From: Leucobacter sp. Ag1
Lineage (GTDB): Bacteria; Actinomycetota; Actinomycetes; Actinomycetales; Microbacteriaceae
DNA: 64,000 nt
NCBI RefSeq assembly: GCF_000980875.1
Contig: NZ_LAYO01000109.1
Span: 62,001-126,000, forward strand
Direction: 5' to 3'
A program made the position numbers and the translations under genes. Each line of letters begins with the position of its first letter. Positions within the stretch are counted from its first letter, which is position 1. Shown here one piece after another: positions 1 to 9,336 of this stretch. The notes beneath the pieces were generated by a model. That model made no database searches. It worked only from the letters and a program-made list of their open reading frames with translations, and was not told where the DNA came from.

Positions 1-635
1 GTGAACTCGAAGGCGGCGGAGAGCGCCCCGCTGCGGTCCTCGAGGACTCCCTCTCGGGTCGAGTGGCTGACGATGTTCGCGACCTCCTCGAGCGTGAAGG
101 TGCTGTTGGACTCGTTCTTCGGCTCGACCTTGAAAAGGCGCAGCACCCCGTTCGCGGTCGCGTTCAAGCCGGCGATCACGAAGCGCAGGATCCGCGAGAT
201 CCAGACGAGCGGCGGCGCGAGCAGCAGCACGGCCTGGTCGGGCATCGAGAAGGCCGCGTTCTTCGGGATCATTTCGCCGAAGACGACGTGCAGGTAGGAC
301 ACCACGAGCAGGGTGATGACGAACGCCGCGACGGAGACGACCTCGGTCGAGAGGCCGGTCCAGCTCAGCGGCCCCGACAGCAGGTGGTGGATCGAGGGTT
401 CCGAGACGTTCAGGATCAGCAGCGAGCAGACGGTGATGCCGAGCTGGCTCGTCGCGAGCATCAGCGTGGCGTGCTCCATCGCGTAGAGCGCGGTCTTCGC
501 CCGCTTCGAGCCGGCCTCGGCCTTCGGTTCGATCTGCGATCGTCGGGCCGAGATGACCGCGAACTCCGCCGCGACGAAGAAGGCGTTGGCGATGAGCAGC
601 AGCACCAGCCAGAGGATTCCGAGCCAGTCGTTCAT
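1..635 (-). CDS. CNNM/HlyC-CorC family membrane protein (partial)
   Basis: This is a minus-strand gene whose 3' end lies outside the window, so only the first 211 or so residues are visible. The N-terminus is a DUF21/CNNM transmembrane domain with several hydrophobic helices, the phrase FFVAAEFA near residue 20 and VFGEMIPKN near residue 120. After it comes the acidic-to-CBS linker region (EEVANIVSHSTREGVLED). The family is linked to Mg2+/Co2+ handling and is often annotated as hemolysin. The start codon overlaps the stop codon of the upstream paralogue by four bases (ATGA), so the two genes are probably translationally coupled. The missing part should carry the CBS pair and the CorC/HlyC domain. 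Confidence 0.88.
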   Translation of the reverse strand, partial: MNDWLGILWLVLLLIANAFFVAAEFAVISARRSQIEPKAEAGSKRAKTALYAMEHATLMLATSQLGITVCSLLILNVSEPSIHHLLSGPLSWTGLSTEVVSVAAFVITLLVVSYLHVVFGEMIPKNAAFSMPDQAVLLLAPPLVWISRILRFVIAGLNATANGVLRLFKVEPKNESNSTFTLEEVANIVSHSTREGVLEDRSGALSAAFEF

Positions 636-1975
636 GCGCGGGCCTCCCCCTCGTCGGTCGCGGATCCGGTGTCGGTCACCGGCGCGGGCGCGAAGTACCG
701 CAGGCGCGCGATGCGACGCCCCTCCATGCGCTCCACCCGCAGGCGGCCGCCCTCGGGCAGCAGCACCTCGTCGCCGACCACGGGGATCCGCTCGAGCTGC
801 TGCAGCACGTAGCCGGCGACGGTGTCGTAGCTGTCGTGCTCGGGGATCTCGATCCCGGTGCGATCGCGGACCTCGTCCGGCCGCAGGTCGGCCGGGAAGG
901 TGAGCTCCGTCGCGGTACCGACCACGCCGGCCTGCGCTCGATCGTGCTCGTCGGCGACCTCGCCGACGAGCTCCTCCACCAGGTCCTCGAGGGTGACGAT
1001 GCCGGCGGTCCCGCCGTACTCGTCGACGACGAGGGCGAGCTGGTAGCCGGAACCGCGCAGTTCGCCGAGGAGCTGGTCGAGCCGCATGGTCTCGGGGACG
1101 CGCATGGCCTCCTCGGCCAGCGCCGCCGCTGGCACCTCGCCGCGCTTCTCGCGCGGCACCGAGACCGCCTGCTTGACGTGGACGACGCCGACGACGTCGT
1201 CGCGGTCGCCGTCGATCACGGGGAACCGGGAGAATCCGGTGCGGCCCGCGAGCTCGAGCACGGCCTGCGCCGGTTCGAGGCGCTGCACGCTCTCGACCTT
1301 GAGCCGCGGGGTCATCACATCGGCCGCGGTGAGCTCCGAGAAGCGCAGTGTGCGGTCGAGCAGCGTCGCGGTGTCGGCCTCGAGCAGGCCGGCGCTCGCC
1401 GAGTGGCGCACGAGCGAGGACAGCTCCTCGGCCGTGCGGGCGCCCGAGAGCTCCTCCTTCGGCTCGATCCCCATGGATCGCAGCACGCCGTTCGCGCTGC
1501 CGTTCAGCACGAGGACGGCGGGCTTGAACACCGCGGTGAACGCGGCCTGCATGGGGACGACGAAGCGCGCGGTACCCAGGGGCTTCGCCAGGGCGAAGTT
1601 CTTGGGCACGAGCTCGCCGACCACCATCGAGAAGAGCGTCGCGAGGGCGACCGCGAGCGGCGCGCTGATCGCGCGGCGCAGCGACTCGGGGACTCCGAGC
1701 GCGCCGATGGGTCCGTCGAGCCAGGCGCTGAGCACCGGCTCGAGCAGGAAGCCGGCGAGCAGCGTCGTGAGCGTGATGCCGAGCTGCGCGCTGGAGAGGT
1801 GCGTCGAGGTGTGCCGGAGGGCGTTGATCACCCGGTCGAGCCCGCGCTCGCCGGAGTCGCGGCGCCGCTCGAGTTCGTGGCGATCGAGCGCGACGAGCGA
1901 GAATTCGGCCGCGACGAACACGCCGGTTCCGAAGGTCAGCAGTATGCCGAGTGCAAAAGCGATGGCGTCGTTCAT
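632..1975 (-). CDS. CNNM/HlyC-CorC family membrane protein with CBS pair
   Basis: This 447-residue protein is complete. Residues 1-200 form the DUF21/CNNM membrane domain ([19 protein letters not shown] near the N-terminus, VVGELVPKN near 120). A CBS pair follows at about 215-335 ([10 protein letters not shown], then [25 protein letters not shown] split over the second CBS motif). A C-terminal CorC/HlyC domain runs from about 350 to 430. It is a probable inner-membrane Mg2+/divalent cation transporter or regulator. It heads a two-gene unit with the overlapping paralogue. A possible -10 (TAGGAT, 2069-2064) lies about 90 bases upstream. The tail ([15 protein letters not shown]) is acidic. Confidence 0.9.
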   Translation of the reverse strand: MNDAIAFALGILLTFGTGVFVAAEFSLVALDRHELERRRDSGERGLDRVINALRHTSTHLSSAQLGITLTTLLAGFLLEPVLSAWLDGPIGALGVPESLRRAISAPLAVALATLFSMVVGELVPKNFALAKPLGTARFVVPMQAAFTAVFKPAVLVLNGSANGVLRSMGIEPKEELSGARTAEELSSLVRHSASAGLLEADTATLLDRTLRFSELTAADVMTPRLKVESVQRLEPAQAVLELAGRTGFSRFPVIDGDRDDVVGVVHVKQAVSVPREKRGEVPAAALAEEAMRVPETMRLDQLLGELRGSGYQLALVVDEYGGTAGIVTLEDLVEELVGEVADEHDRAQAGVVGTATELTFPADLRPDEVRDRTGIEIPEHDSYDTVAGYVLQQLERIPVVGDEVLLPEGGRLRVERMEGRRIARLRYFAPAPVTDTGSATDEGEARA

Positions 1976-2164
1976 CGACGGCCTCGCACGGGGTTCCGCG
2001 CCTCAGCGCGGTTGGTACTCGGAGGGTCCGATTGAGAGTGGGCTGGGGCGTCCATTTGCGCTCATCCTAGCAGGGGGACCTTCTCGACCGACAGGTGTCC
2101 GGGATACCGGATGAACGCCTGTCCGCGCACCGCGGACGGATCCACGGCGCCCAGGGAATAGGCG

Positions 2165-2170
2165 TAGGGT
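2165..2170 (+). promoter_or_regulatory. candidate -10 hexamer for kgd
   Basis: TAGGGT fits the TANNNT -10 class seen throughout the window and would give a leader of about 70 bases before the kgd start. No convincing -35 was seen. Confidence 0.35.
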
Positions 2171-2249
2171 ATTCGGGTGAGCGCCCCCATCGATGCGAGG
2201 CGCTTGCGGGCCTTCCCGCGCGCGCTACAGAAAACGAGAGGAATTCGGT

Positions 2250-5200
2250 TTGGCTGAGCGGACTCCGGTTACCGAGAACGGTAACCCCGCAGGAGATTTC
2301 GGTGCGAACGCCTGGCTGGTCGAGGAGCTGTACAAGCAGTACAGCGCCGACCCCAACTCGGTGGACCGCTCCTGGTGGCCGATCCTCCAGCGCTTCGCCG
2401 CAGGAGACAGCGCTCCGGGAGCCGCCGCTCCCCCGCAGACCGCAGCCCCCGCCGCGCAGGCGGTGACGCCGCCCCCGGCTCCCGCAGCCGCGGCCGCGAG
2501 CCCCGCCGCCTCGACGGGCACCCAACCCGCGCGCACCACCAACGTCGCACCGCGCTCCGCCCCGATCCCGGCGGAGGCCCCCCGCACGACGCCCATCACG
2601 GGCGTGATCCCGGTCGACGAGGACGCCGTCACCCCGCTCCGCGGCATGGCGCGCACGCTGTCCAAGAACATGGACCAGAGCCTCACGATCCCGACCGCGA
2701 CGAGCGTGCGCACGATCCCGGCGAAGCTCCTCATCGACAACCGCATCGTGATCAACAACCACCTCCGCCGCAGCCGCGGCGGCAAGGTGTCGTTCACGCA
2801 CCTCATCGGCTGGGCGCTGATCCAGACCCTCAAGGACTTCCCCAGCCAGAACGTGGCCTACGCCGACGTCGACGGCAAGCCGTCCATCGTGGTGCCCGCG
2901 CACATCGGCCTCGGCATCGCGATCGACATCCCGAAGCCCGACGGCACCCGCTCGCTGCTCGTCCCCTCGATCAAGCGCGCCGAGACCCTCGACTTCAACG
3001 ACTACCTCGTCGCCTACGAGGACCTGGTGAAGCGCGCCCGCGACAACAAGCTCGGCGCCGCCGACTTCCAGGGCACCACGATCTCGCTGACCAACCCCGG
3101 CGGCATCGGCACCGTGCACTCGGTCCCCCGCCTCATGCAGGGCCAGGGCGCGATCATCGGTGCCGGCGCGCTCGAGTACCCGGCCGAGTTCCAGGGCGCC
3201 TCCGAAGAGGTGCTGACCCGTCTCGGCATCTCGAAGACCATCACCCTGACCAGCACCTACGACCACCGCGTCATCCAGGGCGCGGGATCGGGCCAGTTCC
3301 TCAAGATCGTGCACGAGCGCCTCACCGGCGGGCACGACTTCTACGAGGAGATCTTCGCCGCGCTCCGCATCCCCTACAAGCCGGTGCAGTGGGCCTCCGA
3401 CATCCACGTCGACATCTCGGGCGCCATCGACAAGTCCGCCCGCGTGCAGGAGCTCATCAACTCCTTCCGCGTGCGCGGCCACCTCATGGCCGACGTCGAT
3501 CCCCTCGAGTACGTGCAGCGCACGCACCCCGACCTCGAGATCGAGAACCACGGACTCACCTTCTGGGATCTCGACCGCGAGTTCGTCACCGGCGGCATCG
3601 GCGGCAAGCGCACCATGCTGCTCCGCGACATCCTCGGCGTGCTCCGCGACTCCTACTGCCGCAAGATCGGCATCGAGTACATGCACATCCAGGATCCCGA
3701 GCAGCGGCTCTGGATCCGGGGCAAGGTCGAGGTCCCCTACGAGAAGCCCAGCCACGACGAGCAGCTGCGCATCCTCGATAAGCTGAACGAGGCCGAGGCC
3801 TTCGAGACGTTCCTCCAGACCAAGTACGTCGGGCAGAAGCGGTTCAGCCTCGAGGGCGGCGAGTCCGTGATCCCGTTCCTCGACGCCATGCTCATCGACG
3901 CGGCCGAGGACGGCGTCGACAGCGTCGACATCGGCATGGCGCACCGCGGCCGCCTCAACGTGCTCTCCAACATCGCGGGCAAGACCTACGGTCAGATCTT
4001 CCGCGAGTTCGAGGGCGCGCAGATGCAGAAGGCCGGCTCGGGCGACGTGAAGTACCACCTCGGCACCTCCGGCGTCTTCACGGCACCGAACGGCACCCAG
4101 GTGCCGATCCACCTCGCCGCGAACCCCTCGCACCTCGAGACCGTCGACGGCGTGCTCGAGGGCATCGTCCGCGCCAAGCAGGATCTGAAGCCGATCGGCT
4201 CGTTCACCACGCTGCCGATCCTCATCCACGGCGACGCGGCGATGGCCGGACAGGGCGTCGTGTACGAGACCCTGCAGATGTCGCAGCTGCGCGGCTACCG
4301 CACGGGCGGCACGATCCACATCGTGATCAACAACCAGGTCGGCTTCACGACCCTCCCCCGCGACTCGCGCACCGGCATCTACTCGACCGACGTGGGCAAG
4401 ACGATCCAGGTGCCCATCTTCCACGTGAACGGCGACGACCCCGAGTCGGTCGTCCGCGTCGCGAAGCTCGCCTACGAGTTCCGTCAGCGGTTCCACATCG
4501 ACGTCATCATCGACCTCGTCTGCTACCGCCGCCGCGGGCACAACGAGGGCGACGACCCCTCGATGACCCAGCCGCTCATGACCGACCTCATCGAGGCGAA
4601 GCGCTCGACCCGTCGCCTGTACACCGGCGCGCTCGTCGGTCGCGGCGACATCACCGAGGAGGAGTACGAGAAGTCGAAGCTGGACTTCCAGGACCGCCTC
4701 GAGCGGGCGTTCATGGAGACGCACGCCGCACAGACCGGCTCGATCCCCGTGATCGACCAGAGCGGCGTCGGGACCCCGCCGAGCGCCGAGACCGCGACGA
4801 CCGCCGTCGAGACCGCGGTCAGCCGCGCCGTGGTCGAGCGCATCGGCGACGCACACGCGAACAAGCCCGAGGGCTTCACCGTGCACCAGAAGCTGCAGCA
4901 GCTCCTCAACAAGCGCGTGCAGATGAGCCGCGAGGGCGGCATCGACTGGGGCTTCGGCGAGCTGCTCGCACTCGGCTCCCTGCTGATGGAGGGCACCGCG
5001 GTGCGCTTCGCCGGCCAGGATGCCCGCCGCGGCACCTTCGCGCAGCGCCACGCCGTCTTCCACGACCGCGCGAACGGCCAGGAATGGCTCCCGCTGCTCA
5101 ACCTGTCGGAGGATCAGGCACGCTTCTGGATCTACGACTCGCTGCTCTCCGAGTACGCGGCGCTCGCCTACGAGTACGGCTACTCGCTGCAGCGCGAGGA

Positions 5201-5969
5201 CGCCCTCGTGCTGTGGGAGGCGCAGTTCGGCGACTTCGCGAACACCGCGCAGGCCGTGATCGACGAGTACATCGCGGCGGCCGAGCAGAAGTGGGGCCAG
5301 CGCTCCTCGGTGGTCATGCTCCTGCCGCACGGCTACGAGGGCCAGGGCCCCGACCACTCGTCGGCCCGCATCGAGCGCTACCTGCAGCTGTGCGCCGAGG
5401 ACAACATGACGGTCGCCCGTCCCTCGACGCCCGCGAACTACTTCCACCTGCTGCGCCGCCAGGCGTACGCGCGTCCTCGCAAGCCGCTCATCGTCTTCAC
5501 CCCGAAGTCGATGCTGCGCCTGCGCGGCGCGACCTCCAGCGTCGAGGAGTTCACGACCGGAGCGTTCCAGCCCGTCATCGACGATCCGAAGCTCGAGAGC
5601 AAGAGCCAGGTGCGCCGGGTGATCCTGGTCTCGGGCAAGACCTACTACGACCTGCGCGCGGCGCTCGACAAGAACCCCGATCCCCGCGTCGCCGTGGTGC
5701 GCATCGAGCAGTTCTACCCGATGCCGACCGCCGAGCTCACCTCGGTGCTCTCCGGGTACCCGGGCGCCGAGCTCGTGTGGGTGCAGGACGAGCCCGAGAA
5801 CCAGGGCGCGTGGCCGTTCATCTCGCTCGAGCTCGCGAAGAAGCTCGCGAACGACAAGATCCGCCTGGTCTCGCGCGCAGCCTCTGCGGCGCCGTCCACC
5901 GGTTCCGCCAAGGTGCACGCGGTCGAGCAGGAGTCGCTGATCAGCCGCGCGCTGACCTTCGACAGCTGA
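2250..5969 (+). CDS. kgd: multifunctional 2-oxoglutarate decarboxylase/dehydrogenase (E2-E1 fusion)
   Basis: This 1239-residue actinobacterial Kgd (SucA) acts in the TCA cycle. It combines an E2-type succinyltransferase domain with a thiamine-diphosphate E1 on one chain. Residues 1-45 hold the E1 N-terminal helix (WLVEELYKQYSADPNSVD). A Pro/Ala linker covers about 50-120. The E2-like acyltransferase domain runs from about 125 to 360 and contains TYDHRVIQGA near 337. The E1 part starts near 390, with GMAHRGRLNVL near 561 and the ThDP motif GDAAMAGQG near 660. I chose a TTG start at 2250, because AGAGG lies 9-13 bases upstream and the family sequence (AERTPVTE...) begins there. An in-frame ATG at 2193 has no ribosome site. 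The gene is monocistronic and ends at a strong hairpin. The alternative name is SucA; the assignment is secure. Confidence 0.96.
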   Translation: MAERTPVTENGNPAGDFGANAWLVEELYKQYSADPNSVDRSWWPILQRFAAGDSAPGAAAPPQTAAPAAQAVTPPPAPAAAAASPAASTGTQPARTTNVAPRSAPIPAEAPRTTPITGVIPVDEDAVTPLRGMARTLSKNMDQSLTIPTATSVRTIPAKLLIDNRIVINNHLRRSRGGKVSFTHLIGWALIQTLKDFPSQNVAYADVDGKPSIVVPAHIGLGIAIDIPKPDGTRSLLVPSIKRAETLDFNDYLVAYEDLVKRARDNKLGAADFQGTTISLTNPGGIGTVHSVPRLMQGQGAIIGAGALEYPAEFQGASEEVLTRLGISKTITLTSTYDHRVIQGAGSGQFLKIVHERLTGGHDFYEEIFAALRIPYKPVQWASDIHVDISGAIDKSARVQELINSFRVRGHLMADVDPLEYVQRTHPDLEIENHGLTFWDLDREFVTGGIGGKRTMLLRDILGVLRDSYCRKIGIEYMHIQDPEQRLWIRGKVEVPYEKPSHDEQLRILDKLNEAEAFETFLQTKYVGQKRFSLEGGESVIPFLDAMLIDAAEDGVDSVDIGMAHRGRLNVLSNIAGKTYGQIFREFEGAQMQKAGSGDVKYHLGTSGVFTAPNGTQVPIHLAANPSHLETVDGVLEGIVRAKQDLKPIGSFTTLPILIHGDAAMAGQGVVYETLQMSQLRGYRTGGTIHIVINNQVGFTTLPRDSRTGIYSTDVGKTIQVPIFHVNGDDPESVVRVAKLAYEFRQRFHIDVIIDLVCYRRRGHNEGDDPSMTQPLMTDLIEAKRSTRRLYTGALVGRGDITEEEYEKSKLDFQDRLERAFMETHAAQTGSIPVIDQSGVGTPPSAETATTAVETAVSRAVVERIGDAHANKPEGFTVHQKLQQLLNKRVQMSREGGIDWGFGELLALGSLLMEGTAVRFAGQDARRGTFAQRHAVFHDRANGQEWLPLLNLSEDQARFWIYDSLLSEYAALAYEYGYSLQREDALVLWEAQFGDFANTAQAVIDEYIAAAEQKWGQRSSVVMLLPHGYEGQGPDHSSARIERYLQLCAEDNMTVARPSTPANYFHLLRRQAYARPRKPLIVFTPKSMLRLRGATSSVEEFTTGAFQPVIDDPKLESKSQVRRVILVSGKTYYDLRAALDKNPDPRVAVVRIEQFYPMPTAELTSVLSGYPGAELVWVQDEPENQGAWPFISLELAKKLANDKIRLVSRAASAAPSTGSAKVHAVEQESLISRALTFDS

Positions 5970-5988
5970 TCCCCCGGTTCACCGCACC

Positions 5989-6020
5989 GTGAGGGCCCGC
6001 GCTTCGGCGCGGGCCCTCAC
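5989..6020 (+). terminator. intrinsic-type terminator after kgd
   Basis: A perfect 14-bp stem (5989-6002 with 6007-6020) closes on a TTCG tetraloop 19 bases after the kgd stop. There is no clear U-tract. Confidence 0.8.
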
Positions 6021-6055
6021 GCGTTTCGAGCGTTGCTCGTGTCGGCTCGATCCTC

Positions 6056-6093
6056 GAGGGCCGGGCCCGGTGCCGAGGGCCGGGCTCGGTGCC
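6056..6093. repeat. 19-base tandem duplication in CTCGAG-rich spacer
   Basis: Two adjacent 19-base copies (6056-6074 and 6075-6093) differ at one base, and a decayed third copy starts at 6094. The rest of 6021-6245 is GC-rich, repeats CCTCGAG-like words and carries no supported gene. Confidence 0.7.
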
Positions 6094-6245
6094 GAGGAAC
6101 GGGCGAACTCCTCAATCCGGTGCCGTTCCTCGAGAGCAGCACCGCTCCTCGAGGGAGGGACCGGTCCTCGATAGGGCACCCGGCCATCGGGAGCACGACC
6201 GGCTCCCGAGCCCCGGCAACTTTGCCTCGGCGCGCGTCCGGCGGT

Positions 6246-6452
6246 TCAGACCCCGGTACGCGGCCGGATCGCCAGCACGACCGCCGCTGCGGACGCCGGG
6301 ATCGCGACGAGGAACAGTCCGAGCGCGGGATCCGATGAGGTCGTCGATTCGGGGAGCAGCAGGCAGGCGCTCGCGGCGGCGAGCAGCGCGACCACGGTCG
6401 CGGGCAGGATCATCGGGTGACGACGGGAGAAGCGGCTGCGGTGCGGGGTCAC
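6246..6452 (-). CDS. small two-helix membrane protein, unknown function
   Basis: This is a hypothetical protein of 68 residues. A basic N-terminus (TPHRSRFSRRHP) precedes two hydrophobic segments at about 14-34 and 41-62, which suggests an N-in hairpin in the membrane. I prefer the GTG at 6452, because GGAGG lies five bases upstream. An ATG at 6512 would add 20 residues but has no ribosome site. It is separated from the FMN reductase gene by 170 bases on the same strand. No family was recognised. Confidence 0.5.
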   Translation of the reverse strand: MTPHRSRFSRRHPMILPATVVALLAAASACLLLPESTTSSDPALGLFLVAIPASAAAVVLAIRPRTGV

Positions 6453-6622
6453 GGTGGCCTCCGAGGCGCTGGATGCTGCGGGATGAACGCACTCAGTCTC
6501 GGCGATCCTCATCGCGCCCGCACCCGACGCGCGCGCGGGACCGCCAAGCTTCCGCTCGGCGATCCCGCTCGTTCACCGCGTCGTCACCCGCGCGTCACAG
6601 ACGCCCGACGGGACGCCTCAGG

Positions 6623-7507
6623 TCAGGAGTCCCCGACCTCGGTTCCCGCGAACTTCGACATCAGGTCGGCGAAGGCATCGTGCTCCTCGCGCTTGGCCTG
6701 GTCCTGGAGCGAACTGCGGCTGAAGTCCGCCGTCGTGGCGGCGATGGTCGGGGCACCGGCCGCCGCCGGGTCGTCGTCCATGCGCGCGGTCGAGTCGTCG
6801 CCCGGCGCGGAAGCCGCCGCCGACGCATCGGCACCGGCATCGGTCGTCTCGCCTCCCCCACGGACCGGAAGCGCGGAGAGCACGGCGTCGCCGCCCGAGG
6901 AGCGTGTGCCCCCGCCCGCCCAGAGGCGGTGCCGGATCGCGTCGACGAGTTCGCGAGCGACGCGCGCCGACCGCTCGTCGATCCCGTCGCTGCCCCGGGC
7001 CGATCCCCACTCCTCGGTGGCCGCGAAGATGCCGGTGGGCATGGGGATGGATCGCAGGTAGGCGAAGAGCGGCCGCATCGCGAACTCGATCACGAGCGAG
7101 TGCCGGGCGCTGCCGCCCGTCGCTCCCATCGCGACCGGGATCCCGCGCAGCTCCCCGGGTTCGACGAGGTCGAAGAAGGACTTGAAAAGCCCGGCGATGG
7201 AGGCGTTGAACACGGGCGAGACCGCGATGACGCCGTCGGCCGAGCGCACCGCGTCGAGCGCTGCGCGCAGCCGGGGTTCGGCGAATCCGGTGACGAGGTT
7301 GTGGGCGATCTCGACCGCGAGCTCGCGGAGCTCGACGACCTCGGTCTCGGCCACGATCCCGTGCGCCTCGAGCGAGCGCTGCGCGTGCGAGACGATCCGG
7401 TCGACGAGCAGACGGGAGCTGGACGGGCTGCCGAGCCCGCCCGAGACCGCGACCAGGCGGACCCGCTGCGGGGTCGCTGCCGGTGCGAGGTGCTGGGTGG
7501 CGTTCAC
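6623..7507 (-). CDS. NAD(P)H-dependent FMN reductase (CE1759-like)
   Basis: This 294-residue flavodoxin-like reductase has the N-terminal phosphate-binding strand-loop VAVSGGLGSPSSSR and the later motif SPVFNASIAGLFKSFFDL near 100-118. Family knowledge says it supplies reduced FMN to the luciferase-like monooxygenase of the same operon. Residues past about 185 form an unusual tail rich in Ala, Asp and Gly that ends in a predicted helix (LQDQAKREEHDAFADLMSKF). I chose the GTG at 7507, because GGAGAGAA lies just upstream and only 16 bases separate it from the marR stop. It is the last gene of the three-gene operon LLM-marR-reductase. Confidence 0.88.
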   Translation of the reverse strand: MNATQHLAPAATPQRVRLVAVSGGLGSPSSSRLLVDRIVSHAQRSLEAHGIVAETEVVELRELAVEIAHNLVTGFAEPRLRAALDAVRSADGVIAVSPVFNASIAGLFKSFFDLVEPGELRGIPVAMGATGGSARHSLVIEFAMRPLFAYLRSIPMPTGIFAATEEWGSARGSDGIDERSARVARELVDAIRHRLWAGGGTRSSGGDAVLSALPVRGGGETTDAGADASAAASAPGDDSTARMDDDPAAAGAPTIAATTADFSRSSLQDQAKREEHDAFADLMSKFAGTEVGDS

Positions 7508-7523
7508 GATGGTTCTCTCCGGT

Positions 7524-7967
7524 CTATTCTTCGGGTGCCACAAGGCGTTCGGTGAGGCCGCGCAGGGTCTCGATCTCGTCGGCCGTGAGTCGTTCGCGCA
7601 TCGCCGCGGCGACGTCGCGTGCGTGGCCTGCGCCGATGCGGCGCTGCAGTTCGAGTCCGGTGGCGGTCAGCGACAGGATGGTGCCGCGCCGGTCCTCGGG
7701 ATCGGGACGGCGCTCCACGAGCTCCTCCTTCACGAGCCGATCGATCAGCCGGCTCAGCGAGGGCTGCGAGATGAGCAGCAGCGAGGTGAGGTCGCACTGG
7801 CGCAGCCGCTCGGCGCCCGGCTTGCTCAGCTGGTAGAGCACGTCGTACTCCTGCATGGTGCGGCCGTGCCAGACGGGTGCCGCCGCGAACCGGCGCGCCA
7901 GGGTCGACTGGGCGACGAACAGCGCCTCCCAGGCGGCGACCGCCGCCCCGGAGCTCCCCGCCCTCAC
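7524..7967 (-). CDS. MarR family transcriptional regulator
   Basis: This 147-residue winged-helix repressor has its recognition region at LTSLLLISQPSLSRLIDRLVKEE split over helices 3-4, and the wing contains RRPDPEDRRGTILSLT. The GTG start at 7967 overlaps the monooxygenase stop by four bases (GTGA). The long open frame upstream is only the antisense-like alternative frame of the monooxygenase gene. Its position between the monooxygenase and the reductase suggests autoregulation of the operon, probably through the palindrome at 9169-9182. The ligand is unknown. Confidence 0.9.
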   Translation of the reverse strand: MRAGSSGAAVAAWEALFVAQSTLARRFAAAPVWHGRTMQEYDVLYQLSKPGAERLRQCDLTSLLLISQPSLSRLIDRLVKEELVERRPDPEDRRGTILSLTATGLELQRRIGAGHARDVAAAMRERLTADEIETLRGLTERLVAPEE

Positions 7968-9109
7968 CAGCGGTCCTCGTCGAGAGCGGGATCCACCGGA
8001 GCCTCGGCGGCCTGCGCCTCGGCCTCGGCCGTCGCCGCTCGCGCCGCCTCGAGCCGGGTGGCGTGCTTCGGGGTCTCGGGCACGTCGGCCGGACGGCCCT
8101 TGGCGAACTCCTCGCGGAGCACCGGCAGCACGAGCTCGCCGAACAGGTCGAGCTGTTCGAGGACCGTCTTGAGCGGCAGCCCGGCATGGTCGATGAGGAA
8201 GAGCTGGCGCTGGTAGTCCCCGGCCCACTCCCGGAACGAGAGCGTCCGGTCGATGACCTGCTGCGGGCTGCCGACGATGAGCGGCGTCTGATTCATGAAG
8301 TCCTCCATCGAGGGCCCGTGCCCGTAGACGGGGGCCTTGTCGAAGTAGGGACGGAACTCGTTCACCGCGTCCTGCGAGTTCTTCCGCATGAAGAACTGCC
8401 CGCCGAGTCCGACGATCGCCTGGTGCGCCTTGCCGTGCCCGTAGTGCTCGTAGCGCTCGCGGTAGATCGCGATGAGGCGCTGGTAGTGCTCCTTCGGCCA
8501 GAAGATGTTGTTCGCGAAGAACCCGTCGCCGTAGAACGCGGCCTGGTGCGCGATCTCGGGGCTGCGGATGGATCCGTGCCAGACGAACGGAGGCACGCCG
8601 TCGAGGGGGCGCGGCGTGGAGGTGAAGTCGCGCAGCGGGGTGCGGAACTGCCCCTCCCAGTCGACCACGTCCTCGGTCCAGAGGCGGCGCAGCAGCGCGT
8701 AGTTCTCGATCGCGAGGGGGATCCCGGTGCGGATATCCTTGCCGAACCAGGGGTACACCGGACCGGTGTTACCCCGGCCCATGACGAGGTCGACGCGGCC
8801 GTCTGCGAGGTGCTGCAGCGTGGCGTAGTCCTCGGCGATCTTGACGGGGTCGTTGGTGGTGATGAGCGTGGTCGCGGTCGAGAGCGTGATCCGCTCGGTC
8901 ACCGCGGCGATGTAGCCGAGCGTGGTGGTGGGCGACGAGGGGAAGAACGGAGGGTTGTGGTGCTCGCCGGTCGCGAACACGTCCATGCCGATCTCCTCGA
9001 CCTTCTTCGCAATCGCGACGTGCGCCTTGATCCGTTCGTGCTCGGTCGGCATGATGCCGGTGGTGGGATCGACGGTGAGGTCTCCGACGGAGAAGACTCC
9101 GAACTCCAT
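7964..9109 (-). CDS. luciferase-like FMN-dependent monooxygenase (CE1758-like)
   Basis: This 381-residue LLM-class flavin monooxygenase has a TIM-barrel core. It includes EHHNPPFFPSSP near residue 50, VMGRGNTGPVYPWFG near 115 and FVWHGSIRSPEIAHQAAFYGDG split around 175-195. The C-terminus is an Ala/Glu-rich helix. It needs reduced FMN, which the reductase two genes downstream can provide. The start at 9109 has AAGGAG eight bases upstream. An earlier ATG at 9193 lies inside the promoter and is rejected. It is the first gene of the operon. The substrate cannot be told from sequence; oxidation of an aldehyde or a small organic compound is typical. Confidence 0.9.
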   Translation of the reverse strand: MEFGVFSVGDLTVDPTTGIMPTEHERIKAHVAIAKKVEEIGMDVFATGEHHNPPFFPSSPTTTLGYIAAVTERITLSTATTLITTNDPVKIAEDYATLQHLADGRVDLVMGRGNTGPVYPWFGKDIRTGIPLAIENYALLRRLWTEDVVDWEGQFRTPLRDFTSTPRPLDGVPPFVWHGSIRSPEIAHQAAFYGDGFFANNIFWPKEHYQRLIAIYRERYEHYGHGKAHQAIVGLGGQFFMRKNSQDAVNEFRPYFDKAPVYGHGPSMEDFMNQTPLIVGSPQQVIDRTLSFREWAGDYQRQLFLIDHAGLPLKTVLEQLDLFGELVLPVLREEFAKGRPADVPETPKHATRLEAARAATAEAEAQAAEAPVDPALDEDRW

Positions 9110-9164
9110 GACGGGCTCCTTCAACTGCTCTCGCTCCGCGTTCTGCGGGGCCTGCGATACCCCA

Positions 9165-9193
9165 ACTATATTCACTTGAATACATTTTCGCAA
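9165..9193 (-). promoter_or_regulatory. promoter of the monooxygenase operon
   Basis: On the minus strand, TTGCGA (9193-9188) and TATAGT (9170-9165) are separated by exactly 17 bases. This is the most consensus-like sigma-70-type promoter in the window. It gives a leader of about 50 bases. Confidence 0.75.
9169..9182. promoter_or_regulatory. candidate MarR operator
   Basis: TATTCA-CT-TGAATA is a perfect 6+6 inverted repeat. It lies in the promoter spacer and touches the -10, where a bound repressor would block RNA polymerase. The operon's own MarR is the obvious candidate; that link is inference. Confidence 0.65.
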
Positions 9194-9290
9194 GGAGCGC
9201 GGCTGGGAGTCCGCTGCGCACGAACGCGGGCCGCACCGCAGGGTCTGCGGCAGAGGCGCGGCCGAGGATCACGAGCGCTCCGGTGACCCG

Positions 9291-9296
9291 TAGACT
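9291..9296 (+). promoter_or_regulatory. candidate -10 for agmatine deiminase
   Basis: TAGACT gives a predicted start about 33 bases before the aguA ATG, leaving room for its GAAGGA ribosome site. Confidence 0.45.
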
Positions 9297-9336
9297 GTTC
9301 CGACACACCACTGACACGATGAAGGACGAGGGTGCG

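Noticed and set aside
2067-5918. A very long open frame on the minus strand opposite kgd.
   Set aside because: It is an antisense shadow caused by high GC at third codon positions; its product is arginine/aspartate-rich with no domain, and kgd is certain.
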